Part shown: in pieces, positions 49,163 to 58,415 of the stretch
Layout of the letters: the number at the start of each line of letters is the position of its first letter
How positions within the stretch are numbered: the first letter of the stretch is position 1
Source: Microbulbifer sp. SAOS-129_SWC
GTDB taxonomy: Bacteria; Pseudomonadota; Gammaproteobacteria; Pseudomonadales; Cellvibrionaceae
Assembly: GCF_039696035.1 (NCBI RefSeq)
Contig: NZ_CP155567.1
Location: 1,979,001-2,043,000 of the forward strand
Reading direction: 5' to 3'
Length of the DNA stretch: 64,000 nucleotides
The notes under the pieces: generated by a model
Seen by the model: the letters and a program-made list of their open reading frames with translations, nothing else
Told to the model about the DNA's origin: nothing
Databases searched by the model: none
Program-made: the position numbers and the translations under genes

Positions 49163-49687
49163 TCAGCCGGCCGTCGAGCGCTTCTGGATGCGCAGCTTCC
49201 AGCGCTTCACTACATGCCAGCGCCACAGCCCCTGCATCGCAAAGTAGGATACGGCGGCAAAGAAGACCCCCGCCAGCAGCGAGCCGAAGAACAGCGGCAG
49301 CCAGATTTTCCCCACTTCCTGCGTCAGCCACTGCCACGACAGTTCAATATGGAAATTCAGCGGCGGGGTGCCCAGAATCCAGGCGCCCAGTTTGTAGGTG
49401 CTGAAGAAGATCGCCGGCATGGTCACCGGGTTGCTGATCCACACCAGCGCCATCGAAAGCGGCAGGTTGCAGCGGAACCACAGCGCCAGCAGCGCCGCGA
49501 TCAGCATCTGCCCGGGCAGCGGCAGGAAGCTGGTAAACACGCCCACGGCAAAGGCCACCGAAACCGAGTGGCGGTTCAGGTGAAACAGGTTGGGGTCGTG
49601 CAGCAGCTTGCCGAGGAACTTTAAGCCGTTATTGGCGCGTACCTGTTCCGGAGTCGGCAGCCAGCGCCTGATAATACTCTTCGGCAT
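49163..49687 (-). CDS. DUF2062 membrane protein
   Basis: 174 residues with the DUF2062 pattern: an N-terminal MPKSIIRRWLPTPEQVR, then VSVAFAVGVFTSFLPLPGQM and LVWISNPVTMPAIFFSTYKLG with polar-edged helices, three to four spans in all. In Pseudomonas the same family member also lies next to the lol genes. Function unknown. It is convergent with the 48763 gene and divergent from prpR. Confidence 0.85.
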   Translation of the reverse strand: MPKSIIRRWLPTPEQVRANNGLKFLGKLLHDPNLFHLNRHSVSVAFAVGVFTSFLPLPGQMLIAALLALWFRCNLPLSMALVWISNPVTMPAIFFSTYKLGAWILGTPPLNFHIELSWQWLTQEVGKIWLPLFFGSLLAGVFFAAVSYFAMQGLWRWHVVKRWKLRIQKRSTAG

Positions 49688-49929
49688 AACTTTATCGATC
49701 CGGGATAACCGGCAGCCTTAAACAATGCAATCATCGCCAGTGGATATGCGTCCACTCCGGTGAACCCTTTCCCATTTTCGCTCACTACCAAGCATAGAGT
49801 GCCGGGCAGGCGTGGACAGGCGCAGCGACGCGGGCGCTATTATGCCGCCTTCGCTGGAACAAGACTACTGCTCCGTGACACGTCAGTTCTCCCTCTGGAT
49901 TGTCAACACTTGCCGGGGATTCTTCCGGT

Positions 49930-49957
49930 TGACGTCGAATCCTCACTGATTTATCGT
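49930..49957 (+). promoter_or_regulatory. Probable prp operon promoter
   Basis: TTGACG (49930-49935), 16 bases, TTATCG (49952-49957). Transcription would begin near 49964, just upstream of the palindromic operator, which suits repression. Confidence 0.45.
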
Positions 49958-49970
49958 GCCCGCACATTAA

Positions 49971-49986
49971 GATTGTCGACAATCTG
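49971..49986. promoter_or_regulatory. GntR-type operator palindrome
   Basis: AGATTGTCGACAATCT is a perfect 16-bp palindrome seven bases before the GTG of the GntR gene. Its form, ATTGT..ACAAT, fits FadR-subfamily operators. Likely the PrpR autoregulatory site controlling the whole operon. Confidence 0.75.
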
Positions 49987-49992
49987 GGGCGG

Positions 49993-50688
49993 GTGGATCA
50001 GCCTATGCAAATGCCGGATGCACAGCTGGAAGCGGAGGGGACGGGCCAGAGCCTGGCAGATCGCCTTTTTGTGACCTTGCGTGGCGAAATAGTCGAAGGC
50101 CGCATTCCCGCTGGCAGCAAGATCAGCGAACCCGAGCTGGCGCGGCGCTTCAATGCCAGCCGCGGCAGCCTGCGCGAGGCCGTGATGCGCCTCGAATCGC
50201 TCGGCCTGCTGGAGCGCCGCGTGCACGTGGGCGCCCGCGTGGTTGATCTCACCGAACGCGGCCTGCTGGAACTCTACGACGTGCGCGAGGCCCTGGAGGG
50301 CATGGCCTGCCGCCTGGCTGCCACCGAGCGCAGCGATGAAGACCTGGCCGCCCTGCGCCAGATGCTCGCCCGCCACGAGCAGCAGGAGGGCCTGCAGGCC
50401 GGCACCGCCTACTTCCAGCCGGAAGGGGATTTCGACTTCCATTTCCGCATCGTGCAGGCCTCCAACAACGACCTGCTGATCGACACCCTGTGCAACCGCC
50501 TCTACTACCGCGTGCGCATGTACCGCTACCAGCTGGGCATGGCCAGCCCGCGGGCCAAGCGCGCGTTTCGCGAGCACAGCCATATCATCGAAGCCATCGA
50601 GGCCGGGGACGGGGAGCTGGCAGAACTGCTGATGCGCCGCCATATCCGCGCCTCGCGACAGAATATCGAGAGGAAACTCTCCCACTAA
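49993..50688 (+). CDS. GntR-family regulator of the 2-methylcitrate operon
   Basis: 231 residues. N-terminal winged helix ([56 protein letters not shown]) and a C-terminal all-helical FCD effector domain with metal-type residues (DFDFHFRIV, His in [13 protein letters not shown]). It is the first gene of the prp operon, 13 bases before prpB. Such regulators (PrpR/PrpQ type) usually repress the pathway until a methylcitrate-pathway intermediate is present. The start may be GTG 49993 or ATG 50005; if GTG, the operator lies immediately before it. Confidence 0.85.
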   Translation: MDQPMQMPDAQLEAEGTGQSLADRLFVTLRGEIVEGRIPAGSKISEPELARRFNASRGSLREAVMRLESLGLLERRVHVGARVVDLTERGLLELYDVREALEGMACRLAATERSDEDLAALRQMLARHEQQEGLQAGTAYFQPEGDFDFHFRIVQASNNDLLIDTLCNRLYYRVRMYRYQLGMASPRAKRAFREHSHIIEAIEAGDGELAELLMRRHIRASRQNIERKLSH

Positions 50689-50701
50689 ACGGAGCTTACC
50701 T

Positions 50702-51592
50702 ATGACCCAAACAACGAGCCAGACACTGTCTGCCGGCGCGCGCTTCCGCCGCGCCCTGAAAGAGAACAACCCGCTGCAGGTTGTCGGCACCATCAACGCC
50801 TACAGCGCCATCATGGCCGAGCGCATCGGCCACAAGGCCATCTACCTGTCTGGCGGCGGCGTCGCCAACGCCTCCTACGGCCTGCCGGACCTGGGTATGA
50901 CCAGCCTCGACAATGTGCTCGAAGACGTGCGCCGCATCACCGCCGCCAGCGAACTGCCGCTGCTGGTGGATATCGACACCGGCTGGGGCGGCGCCTTCAA
51001 TATCGCCCGCACCATCAAGGAAATGATCCGCGCCGGCGCCGGCGCCGTGCATATCGAAGACCAGGTAGCGCAGAAGCGCTGCGGTCACCGCCCGAACAAG
51101 GAGATCGTCTCCAAGCAGGAGATGGTCGACCGCATCAAGGCCGCGGTTGACGCGCGCACCGACGACGACTTCTTCATCATGGCGCGCACCGACTCCTTCG
51201 CCCAGGAAGGCCTCGACGCCGCCATCGACCGCGCCCAGGCCTGTATCGAAGCTGGCGCCGACGGCATCTTCGCCGAGGCAGTGACCGAACTGGAACACTA
51301 CCGCGCGTTCAAAGATGCGTTGAATGTGCCGATTCTCGCCAACATCACCGAGTTCGGCAAAACCAAGCTGTACAACACCAAGGAGCTGGGCGAGTCCGGC
51401 GCCGATATGGTCCTGTACCCGCTGTCCGCTTTCCGCGCCATGAACAAGGCCGCGGAGAACGTCTATACCAGTATTCTCGAAAACGGCGACCAGCAGGCCG
51501 TGGTCGACACCATGCAGACCCGCGCCGACCTGTACGACTACCTGAACTACCACGACTTCGAGCAGAAGCTCGACGAGCTGTTCAAGAAGTAA
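50702..51592 (+). CDS. prpB: 2-Methylisocitrate lyase
   Basis: 296 residues. PrpB cleaves 2-methylisocitrate to pyruvate and succinate, the last step of propionate breakdown. ICL-family motifs: [28 protein letters not shown] (metal Asp), [16 protein letters not shown] (KRCGH catalytic loop, the methylisocitrate-lyase form of KKCGH) and [10 protein letters not shown]. Length equals E. coli PrpB (296). Confidence 0.96.
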   Translation: MTQTTSQTLSAGARFRRALKENNPLQVVGTINAYSAIMAERIGHKAIYLSGGGVANASYGLPDLGMTSLDNVLEDVRRITAASELPLLVDIDTGWGGAFNIARTIKEMIRAGAGAVHIEDQVAQKRCGHRPNKEIVSKQEMVDRIKAAVDARTDDDFFIMARTDSFAQEGLDAAIDRAQACIEAGADGIFAEAVTELEHYRAFKDALNVPILANITEFGKTKLYNTKELGESGADMVLYPLSAFRAMNKAAENVYTSILENGDQQAVVDTMQTRADLYDYLNYHDFEQKLDELFKK

Positions 51593-51699
51593 TTGGCACT
51601 GCACCAGGACCCGAATCGGTAGCAGCGGCGGGGCGGCCATCCGCCAGCGGCCGCTGCTGCAAGACACAGTACAAACTTGAGAGAAAAGGGAAATAGAAA

Positions 51700-52827
51700 A
51701 TGGCAGAGAAACAACTCAGCGGCGCCGGCCTGCGCGGCCAGGTAGCAGGCAAAACCGCACTGTCCACCGTCGGTGTATCCGGCTCCGGCCTGACCTACCG
51801 CGGCTACGACGTCAAAGACCTGGCGGAACACTGTGAATTCGAAGAAGTCGCCTACCTGATTTTCTACGGCGAACTGCCCACCAAGGCGCAGCTGGCCGAC
51901 TACAAAGGCACCCTGAAAGGCATGCGCGGCCTGCCGCAGGCACTGAAAGAAGTGCTCGAGCGCATTCCCGCCGACGCCCACCCGATGGATGTCATGCGCA
52001 CCGGCTGCTCCATGCTGGGCAACCTCGAAGGTGAAGAGAGCTTCGACCAGCAGCTGGAAAAAGCCAACCGCCTGCTGGCCGCGTTCCCGTCCATCATCTG
52101 CTACTGGTACCGCTTCACCCACGACAACGTGCGTATCGATACCGAAACCGACGACGACTCCATCGGCGGCCACTTCCTGCATATGCTGCGCGGCGAAAAG
52201 CCCAACGCACTGCACGAGCAGGTGATGAACGTGTCCCTGATCCTGTACGCCGAGCACGAGTTCAACGCGTCGACCTTCACCGCGCGCGTGTGCGCCTCCA
52301 CCCTGTCTGACCTGTTCAGCTGCATCACCGGCGCCATCGGCACCCTGCGCGGCCCGCTGCACGGCGGCGCCAACGAAGCCGCGATGGAACTGATCGAGCG
52401 TTTCTCCTCCGCCGACGAAGCGGAAAAGGAACTGCTGGGCATGCTGGAGCGCAAGGAAAAGATCATGGGCTTCGGCCACGCGATCTACCGCGAATCCGAC
52501 CCGCGCAACGCCATCATCAAGCAGTGGTCCGAAAAGCTGGCCGCCGACGTGGGCGACACAGTGCTGTACCCGGTGTCCGTACGCTGTGAAGAAGTGATGT
52601 GGCGCGAGAAGAAGCTGTTCTGCAACGCCGACTTCTTCCACGCCTCCGCGTACCACTTTATGGGCATCCCCACCAAGCTGTTCACCCCGATCTTCGTGAT
52701 GTCCCGCCTCACCGGCTGGGCCGCCCACGTATTTGAACAGCGCGCCGACAACCGCATCATCCGCCCGAGCGCAGAATATGTCGGCGTGGAACCGCGCAAG
52801 GTGACCCCGATCGCCGAGCGCGGCTGA
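51700..52827 (+). CDS. prpC: 2-Methylcitrate synthase
   Basis: 375-residue citrate-synthase-family enzyme joining propionyl-CoA and oxaloacetate. Motifs: GVSGSGLTYRGYDVKDLAEH, RFTHDNVRIDTETDDDSIGGHFLHML, GPLHGGANEAAMELI (catalytic His), GFGHAIYRESDPRN and the Asp in the NADFFHASAYHFMGI block. The short length and the ARSA-type pattern put it with methylcitrate synthases (~375-389), and its place in the operon supports this. AGAAAAGGGAAA precedes the ATG. Confidence 0.95.
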   Translation: MAEKQLSGAGLRGQVAGKTALSTVGVSGSGLTYRGYDVKDLAEHCEFEEVAYLIFYGELPTKAQLADYKGTLKGMRGLPQALKEVLERIPADAHPMDVMRTGCSMLGNLEGEESFDQQLEKANRLLAAFPSIICYWYRFTHDNVRIDTETDDDSIGGHFLHMLRGEKPNALHEQVMNVSLILYAEHEFNASTFTARVCASTLSDLFSCITGAIGTLRGPLHGGANEAAMELIERFSSADEAEKELLGMLERKEKIMGFGHAIYRESDPRNAIIKQWSEKLAADVGDTVLYPVSVRCEEVMWREKKLFCNADFFHASAYHFMGIPTKLFTPIFVMSRLTGWAAHVFEQRADNRIIRPSAEYVGVEPRKVTPIAERG

Positions 52828-52914
52828 TTCACTCGCTGAGTCGTCATTCCGGCGCGCGCCGGTGTGGCGACGGTTGTTTGAATAGAATCGCGAAGCAGAA
52901 TGCGAAGGGACTGG

Positions 52915-53009
52915 TAGCGGGAGCTGTTTGCCAGACCTTATGAGGCATGGATGCCGATTAGAGCCTACAGGGATGTATTCACGGCGTGTCTGGCAAACAG
53001 CTCCCGCTA
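52915..53009. repeat. Palindromic mobile-type repeat with perfect 22-bp inverted ends
   Basis: The ends 52915-52936 and 52988-53009 are exact inverted copies (22 of 22), starting TAGCGGGAGCTG. The 51-base middle contains GCATGGATGCC and CTACAGGGATGTATTCACGG, a sequence style I have seen widely dispersed in marine gammaproteobacterial intergenic regions. A second piece, CCCTCCCGCCGCTCCTAC (53084-53101), resembles another REP family. It sits between prpC and acnD in the operon. Confidence 0.85.
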
Positions 53010-53133
53010 GCAGGCCCGCCCAGAATTTCCTTAGTGGCAGGGTGTTTCAGCCCGGAAAGTCCGATCGCGGCCAAGGGTGGATAGCCCTCCCGCCGCTCCT
53101 ACAGGGGCCCGCGCCTCAATAGACTGACAGATT

Positions 53134-55746
53134 ATGAATACCGAATACCGCAAAAACCTCCCCGACACGGATCTCGATTATTTCGACACCCGCGCCGCCG
53201 TCGACGCCATCCAGCCCGGCGCCTATGAAAAACTGCCCTATACCTCGCGCATCCTCGCGGAAAACCTCGTGCGCCGCTGCGCACCGGAACAGCTCACCGA
53301 CGCGCTGAAGCAGATCATCGAGCGCAAGCGCGACCTGGACTTCCCCTGGTACCCCGCGCGCGTGGTGTGCCACGATATCCTCGGCCAGACCGCACTGGTG
53401 GACCTCGCCGGCCTGCGCGACGCCATCGCAGAGCAGGGCGGTGACCCGGCCAAGGTCAACCCGGTGGTGCCCACCCAGCTGATCGTCGACCACTCCCTCG
53501 CGGTAGAGCACCCCGGATTCGAACAAGGCGCGTTCGCAAAGAACCGCGCCGTGGAAGAGCGCCGCAACGAAGACCGCTTCCACTTTATCAACTGGACCAA
53601 GACCGCGTTCGAAAACGTCGACGTCATCCCGCCCGGCAACGGCATCATGCACCAGATCAACCTGGAGAAGATGTCGCCGGTAGTGCAGAAGAAAGACGGC
53701 GTCGCCTTTCCGGACACCTGTGTCGGCACCGACAGCCACACCCCGATGGTCGACGCACTCGGCGTTATCTCCGTCGGCGTCGGCGGCCTGGAAGCCGAGA
53801 GCGTCATGCTCGGCCGCGCCTCCGCCATGCGCCTGCCCGATATCGTCGGCGTCGAGCTGACCGGCAAACTGCAGCCCGGCATCACCGGTACCGACATGGT
53901 GCTGGAATTGACCCAGTTCCTGCGCCGCGAGCGCGTGGTCGGCGCCTACCTGGAATTCTTCGGCGAGGGCGCGGCCAGCCTGAGCCTCGGCGACCGCGCC
54001 ACCATCGCCAACATGACGCCGGAGTACGGCGCCACCGCCGGCATGTTCGCCATCGACGAGCAGACCATCGACTACCTGAAGCTTACCGGCCGCGAAGACG
54101 AGCAGGTGGCCCTGGTAGAGAAGTTCGCCAAGGAAACCGGCCTCTGGGCCGACAGCCTCAAAGAGGCCGACTACGAGCGCGTACTCAAGTTCGACCTCTC
54201 CTCAGTAGGCCGCAACCTGGCCGGCCCGTCCAACCCGCATGCGCTGCTGCCGGTCTCCGAACTGGCCAACCGCGGTATCGCGAAGGAATGGAAGGAAGAA
54301 GAGGGCCTGATGCCCGACGGCGCGGTGATTATTGCCGCCATCACCAGCTGCACCAACACCAGCAACCCGCGCAATATGATTGCCGCCGGCCTGATCGCCC
54401 GTAACGCCAACAAGCTGGGCCTGACCCGCAAGCCGTGGGTGAAGACCTCGCTGGCACCGGGTTCCAAGACGGTGAAAATGTACCTGGAAGAAGCCAACCT
54501 GTTGCCGGAACTGCAGCAACAGGGCTTCGACGTGGTCGCCTTTGCCTGTACCACCTGTAACGGCATGAGCGGCGCGCTGGACCCGGCGATCCAGAAAGAA
54601 GTGATCGACCGCGATCTGTATTCCACCGCCGTGCTGTCGGGCAACCGCAACTTCGACGGCCGCATTCACCCCTACGCCAAGCAGGCGTTCCTGGCCTCGC
54701 CGCCGCTGGTCGTCGCCTACGCGATTGCCGGCACCATCCGCTTCGATATCGAGAGGGACATACTGGGCCACGATCAAGACGGCAACCCGGTCACCCTGAA
54801 AGATATCTGGCCGAGCGACGAAGAGATCGACGCGATCGTAAAAGCCAGCGTAAAGCCGCAGCAGTTCCGCGAGGTCTATATCCCGATGTTCGATCTGGAG
54901 AAGGGCGAGAGCGAGAAGGGCCAGCCGCTGTACGACTGGCGCCCGATGAGCACCTACATCCGCCGCCCGCCGTATTGGGAAGGTGCCTTAGCGGGAGAAC
55001 GCGCACTGAAAGGCATGCGCCCGCTGGCCGTGCTGGGTGACAACATCACCACCGACCACCTGTCGCCGTCCAACGCGATTCTCGCCAGCAGCGCCGCCGG
55101 CGAATACCTGGCGAAAATGGGCCTGCCAGAGGAGGACTTCAACTCCTACGCGACGCATCGCGGCGACCACCTGACCGCGCAGCGCGCCACCTTCGCCAAC
55201 CCGAAACTGCTGAACGAAATGGTGCGCGACGACAACGGCGAAATTAAACAGGGCTCCTTCGCCCGCGTGGAGCCGGAAGGGCAGGTGACCCGCATGTGGG
55301 AAGCCATCGAAACCTATATGGAGCGCAAGCAGCCGCTGATCATCGTTGCCGGCGCCGACTACGGCCAGGGCTCATCCCGCGACTGGGCCGCCAAGGGCGT
55401 GGCGCTGGCCGGTGTGCAGGCCATCGTCGCCGAAGGTTTCGAGCGCATTCACCGCACCAACCTAATCGGCATGGGCGTACTGCCGCTGGAATTCCAGCCC
55501 GGCACCACCCGCGAGACCTTAGGGCTGGACGGCACCGAGACCTACGATGTGATCGGCGAACAAACCCCGCGCGCCACCCTGACGCTGGTGATTCACCGCA
55601 CTCTTGATAATGGCGAGAGGGGTGAAACGGTCGAAGTACCGGTAACCTGCCGCCTCGACACCCAGGAAGAAGTCTCCATCTACGGCGCCGGCGGTGTCCT
55701 GCAGCGCTTCGCCAAGGACTTCCTCGAAGCGGAGGCGCAGGCCTGA
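53134..55746 (+). CDS. acnD: 2-Methylcitrate dehydratase, Fe/S-dependent
   Basis: 870-residue aconitase-family enzyme that dehydrates 2-methylcitrate to 2-methylaconitate (trans), working with PrpF. Aconitase motifs: VGTDSHTPMVDALGV, GVGGLEAESVMLGR, ITSCTNTSNPRN (cluster Cys), FACTTCNGMSG (two further cluster Cys) and DYGQGSSRDWAAKG. All three cluster cysteines are present. Length matches AcnD (~865), shorter than AcnA (~890). The ORF begins 125 bases after the repeat element. Confidence 0.95.
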   Translation: MNTEYRKNLPDTDLDYFDTRAAVDAIQPGAYEKLPYTSRILAENLVRRCAPEQLTDALKQIIERKRDLDFPWYPARVVCHDILGQTALVDLAGLRDAIAEQGGDPAKVNPVVPTQLIVDHSLAVEHPGFEQGAFAKNRAVEERRNEDRFHFINWTKTAFENVDVIPPGNGIMHQINLEKMSPVVQKKDGVAFPDTCVGTDSHTPMVDALGVISVGVGGLEAESVMLGRASAMRLPDIVGVELTGKLQPGITGTDMVLELTQFLRRERVVGAYLEFFGEGAASLSLGDRATIANMTPEYGATAGMFAIDEQTIDYLKLTGREDEQVALVEKFAKETGLWADSLKEADYERVLKFDLSSVGRNLAGPSNPHALLPVSELANRGIAKEWKEEEGLMPDGAVIIAAITSCTNTSNPRNMIAAGLIARNANKLGLTRKPWVKTSLAPGSKTVKMYLEEANLLPELQQQGFDVVAFACTTCNGMSGALDPAIQKEVIDRDLYSTAVLSGNRNFDGRIHPYAKQAFLASPPLVVAYAIAGTIRFDIERDILGHDQDGNPVTLKDIWPSDEEIDAIVKASVKPQQFREVYIPMFDLEKGESEKGQPLYDWRPMSTYIRRPPYWEGALAGERALKGMRPLAVLGDNITTDHLSPSNAILASSAAGEYLAKMGLPEEDFNSYATHRGDHLTAQRATFANPKLLNEMVRDDNGEIKQGSFARVEPEGQVTRMWEAIETYMERKQPLIIVAGADYGQGSSRDWAAKGVALAGVQAIVAEGFERIHRTNLIGMGVLPLEFQPGTTRETLGLDGTETYDVIGEQTPRATLTLVIHRTLDNGERGETVEVPVTCRLDTQEEVSIYGAGGVLQRFAKDFLEAEAQA

Positions 55747-55748
55747 CC

Positions 55749-56927
55749 ATGACATTCGCACCGCAAATAAAGATCCCCGCCACCTATATGCGTGGCGGCA
55801 CCAGTAAGGGCGTGTTCTTCCGCCTGCAGGACCTGCCCGAAGCCGCCCGGGTGCCGGGCAGCGCCCGCGACAACCTGCTGCTGCGCGTGATCGGCAGCCC
55901 CGATCCCTACGGCAAGCAGACCGACGGCATGGGCGGTGCCACCTCCAGCACCAGCAAGACGGTGATCCTGTCGAAGAGCGAGCAGCCGGATCACGACGTG
56001 GATTACCTGTTCGGCCAGGTCTCCATCGACAAACCCTTCGTCGACTGGTCCGGCAACTGCGGCAACCTGACCGCCGCCGTCGGCGCCTTCGCCATCAACA
56101 GTGGTTTTGTCGATGCAGCGCGGGTGCCGCAGAACGGCATCTGCACCGTGCGCATCTGGCAGGCCAACATCAACAAGACCATCATCGCCCACGTACCCAT
56201 CACCAATGGGGAAGTGCAGGAAACCGGCGATTTCGAACTGGACGGCGTCACCTTCCCCGCGGCAGAGGTCCAGATCGAATTCATGGACCCGGCCGATGGA
56301 GAGGGGGCCATGTTCCCCACCGGCAACCTGGTGGACGACCTGGAAGTGCCGGACGTCGGCACCCTGAAAGCCACCATGATCAACGCCGGCATCCCGACCA
56401 TCTTCGTCAATGCTGTGGATATCGGGTACGTCGGTACCGAACTGCAGGAAGCCATCAACGGTGACGACAAGGCGCTGGCCATGTTCGAGACCATCCGTGC
56501 TTATGGTGCGAAGGCCATGGGCCTGATCGACAAGGTGGAAGACGCGGCCGGCCGCCAGCATACCCCCAAGGTCGCGTTTGTCGCGGCACCCAAGGGCTAC
56601 ACCGCCTCCAGTGGCAAGCAAGTCGCGGCTGCGGATATCGACGTGCTGGTGCGCGCAATGTCCATGGGCAAGCTGCACCACGCCATGATGGGCACCGCCG
56701 CGGTGGCCATCGGCACCGCCGCTGCGATTCCCGGCACGCTGGTCAATCTGGCCGCTGGGGGCGGGGAGCGCAATGCCGTGACCTTCGGCCATCCATCCGG
56801 TACCTTGCGGGTTGGTGCGGAAGCGGAAGTCGTCAACGGCCAATGGACTGCTACCAAGGCCATTATGAGCCGTAGTGCGCGGATTTTGATGGAAGGGTGG
56901 GTGCGGGTGCCTGGTGATTCCTTCTAA
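55749..56927 (+). CDS. prpF: 2-Methylaconitate isomerase PrpF
   Basis: 392 residues. PrpF isomerises the trans product of AcnD to cis-2-methylaconitate so that aconitase can hydrate it. Family hallmarks: IPATYMRGGTSKGVFF near the N-terminus with the catalytic Lys (GGTSKG), GGATSSTSK, DWSGNCGNLTAAVGAFAI and FGHPSGTLRVGA. It starts 2 bases after the acnD stop and ends the operon. Confidence 0.96.
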   Translation: MTFAPQIKIPATYMRGGTSKGVFFRLQDLPEAARVPGSARDNLLLRVIGSPDPYGKQTDGMGGATSSTSKTVILSKSEQPDHDVDYLFGQVSIDKPFVDWSGNCGNLTAAVGAFAINSGFVDAARVPQNGICTVRIWQANINKTIIAHVPITNGEVQETGDFELDGVTFPAAEVQIEFMDPADGEGAMFPTGNLVDDLEVPDVGTLKATMINAGIPTIFVNAVDIGYVGTELQEAINGDDKALAMFETIRAYGAKAMGLIDKVEDAAGRQHTPKVAFVAAPKGYTASSGKQVAAADIDVLVRAMSMGKLHHAMMGTAAVAIGTAAAIPGTLVNLAAGGGERNAVTFGHPSGTLRVGAEAEVVNGQWTATKAIMSRSARILMEGWVRVPGDSF

Positions 56928-57181
56928 GCCAAAGGGCACGAGCATTATTGGCTTACTCTATTCGCTGTTACGTCTTCTTGTAATGGCTCCTAAAGGGGGG
57001 CAATAGCCTCCCTGACACATCTTCTAAATCTCCAAATGGCTATTGCCTGTACGGTAAATAGCCGAATTCCTGTTCAGCCCTCCAAGATCACGAGACGCGT
57101 CGTCTATCCATCGTGAAATACTTCTAAGTCATTGACTTTCAAAGAAGGCTTAGTATCAAGTTTGAACCGCGACAATAGCCA
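56928..57181. other. Junction region between the prp operon and the IS30-type gene
   Basis: 254 AT-richer bases. A 10-bp inverted repeat GGCAATAGCC / GGCTATTGCC (about 56999-57008 and 57042-57051) could act in termination of the prp transcript, though no T run follows. The left end of the IS30 element should lie here; a candidate end, in the CTTAGTATCAAGTTTGAACC stretch near 57150, is only weakly matched on the other side. Confidence 0.4.
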
Positions 57182-58230
57182 TTAGATCCCATAATACATT
57201 TCCTCTGGAGTTTTGTAGCCAAAGCGTTTTCTTGGTCGCTGATTGAGGCGATTGGCAATTTGATTGCACTGCTGCTGGGTAAGGCCCTCCATGCTTTCCG
57301 TTTTGGGTAAGTATTGGCGAATGAGCCCATTGATGTTCTCATTGCTTCCCCTTTCCCAGGAGTGATATGGATTGGCAAAGTAGAATCTCACGTCGTGACG
57401 CCCTTCAATCTTCTTGTATTGATGGAACTCTGTACCGTTGTCTGCTGTGATCGTCTTGAACCCAGCTGGATCCCGATTTATCAGGCTTATGACTTTCTTA
57501 TTTAGCGCCGCTGTAGATTTATCCGGCAGCTTGCCGATCATCACATAGCCCGTCTTCCTCTCAGATAACGTCACTATACAATGATTGCTACCTCGCCCAT
57601 GGACAGTATCGATCTCCCAGTGACCTTGGTATTTTCGGCTTTCAACACTAACCGGGCGTTCAGATATATGTCGTTTATCAGCTAGCCTTCCTCGGCTGTC
57701 ATAGGCCTTGTAGCGCTTCCGCCGCTGCTTAGATGATTGTCGCAAGTGTGTCCATAACGTGCCACCGGCGGCTTTATCTCGCCAAATGTACTGATAGATT
57801 GTTTCATGGCTTATACGCTTAGCCATCAAACCAAATCGGCGTATATAGCCGACAACCTGCTCAGGGCTCAGCTTTTTCCGAAGTAGATTTCTAATTACCT
57901 TGAAGTCACCATGGCTGTATTGTCTGTTACGCCTCGAGCGCCTTCGCCTTGCAACAGTGCGCCGATGGGCTTTACTAGGTCGATATGAGCCGTCAATATG
58001 GTGGCAGCTGTTTCTATTGATTTCGCGGTAGATGGTGCTGCGATGTCGATCGAGGTTTTTGGCTATAGCGACTACAGAAAACCCTTGTTTTCTCAACGCA
58101 GCCAAGATATACCTCTCTTCTGAGGTGATCTGCTGGTACTTCATGGTTATTTTTCACTTCTTGGCGGGAGTAAAAAGACCTCAGTATCGCAGGTCACCTC
58201 TCTTAATAATAACAGTGTCGCACTTAGTAT
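57140..58230 (-). mobile_element. IS30-family insertion sequence, ends approximate
   Basis: An intact IS30-type transposase with short flanks. Candidate terminal repeats near 57150 and 58235 share only a loose TA..AAGT..GA pattern when read inward, so boundaries are estimates and no target duplication was established. Confidence 0.45.
57182..58144 (-). CDS. IS30-family transposase
   Basis: 320 residues. N-terminal HTH of IS30 type (YQQITSEERYILAALRKQGFSVVAIAKNLDRHRSTIYREINRN), second Arg-rich DNA-binding stretch, then the DDE catalytic core: HWEIDTVHG, TITADNGTEF, and E in the SWERGSNENINGLIRQYLPK block. All three acidic residues are present and the frame is intact, so it may be active. It is AT-richer than its left neighbours and marks the change from housekeeping DNA to the cassette array. 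Confidence 0.93.
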   Translation of the reverse strand: MKYQQITSEERYILAALRKQGFSVVAIAKNLDRHRSTIYREINRNSCHHIDGSYRPSKAHRRTVARRRRSRRNRQYSHGDFKVIRNLLRKKLSPEQVVGYIRRFGLMAKRISHETIYQYIWRDKAAGGTLWTHLRQSSKQRRKRYKAYDSRGRLADKRHISERPVSVESRKYQGHWEIDTVHGRGSNHCIVTLSERKTGYVMIGKLPDKSTAALNKKVISLINRDPAGFKTITADNGTEFHQYKKIEGRHDVRFYFANPYHSWERGSNENINGLIRQYLPKTESMEGLTQQQCNQIANRLNQRPRKRFGYKTPEEMYYGI

Positions 58231-58415
58231 ATGAATTCGGCAGGCTTAATATGATCATGACGCGTCAGACGAAAAATAAATATCGACGCATCGTGTTATC
58301 GCATCGACGTAATGGCGTGATGATATTTCAACCTAGTGAAAACCGTGGGTTTTCTCCTCTTTGAGGAAAAGCGTGCGTCGTGCATAGACAACAGCTGGAT
58401 ATATAGACGCGTCTT
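58145..58415. other. AT-rich leader between IS30 and the first cassette gene
   Basis: 271 bases. Contains the right end of the IS30 element and two small hairpins (GAAAACC-GTG-GGTTTTC near 58339 and CCTCTTTGAGG near 58356). No integrase gene, attI site or convincing attC palindrome is seen. Confidence 0.4.

Larger units (their letters stand above)
49688..49992. other. Intergenic region DUF2062 / prpR
   Basis: 305 bases holding the prp operon promoter and operator (listed separately). A half-site-like ATTGTCAACACT at about 49899 resembles one arm of the operator. Nothing else recognised. Confidence 0.5.

Noticed and set aside
58270..58330. A GTTATCG stretch as an attC core before the first cassette gene
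   Set aside because: No pairing left arm or RYYYAAC core at a suitable distance could be found.
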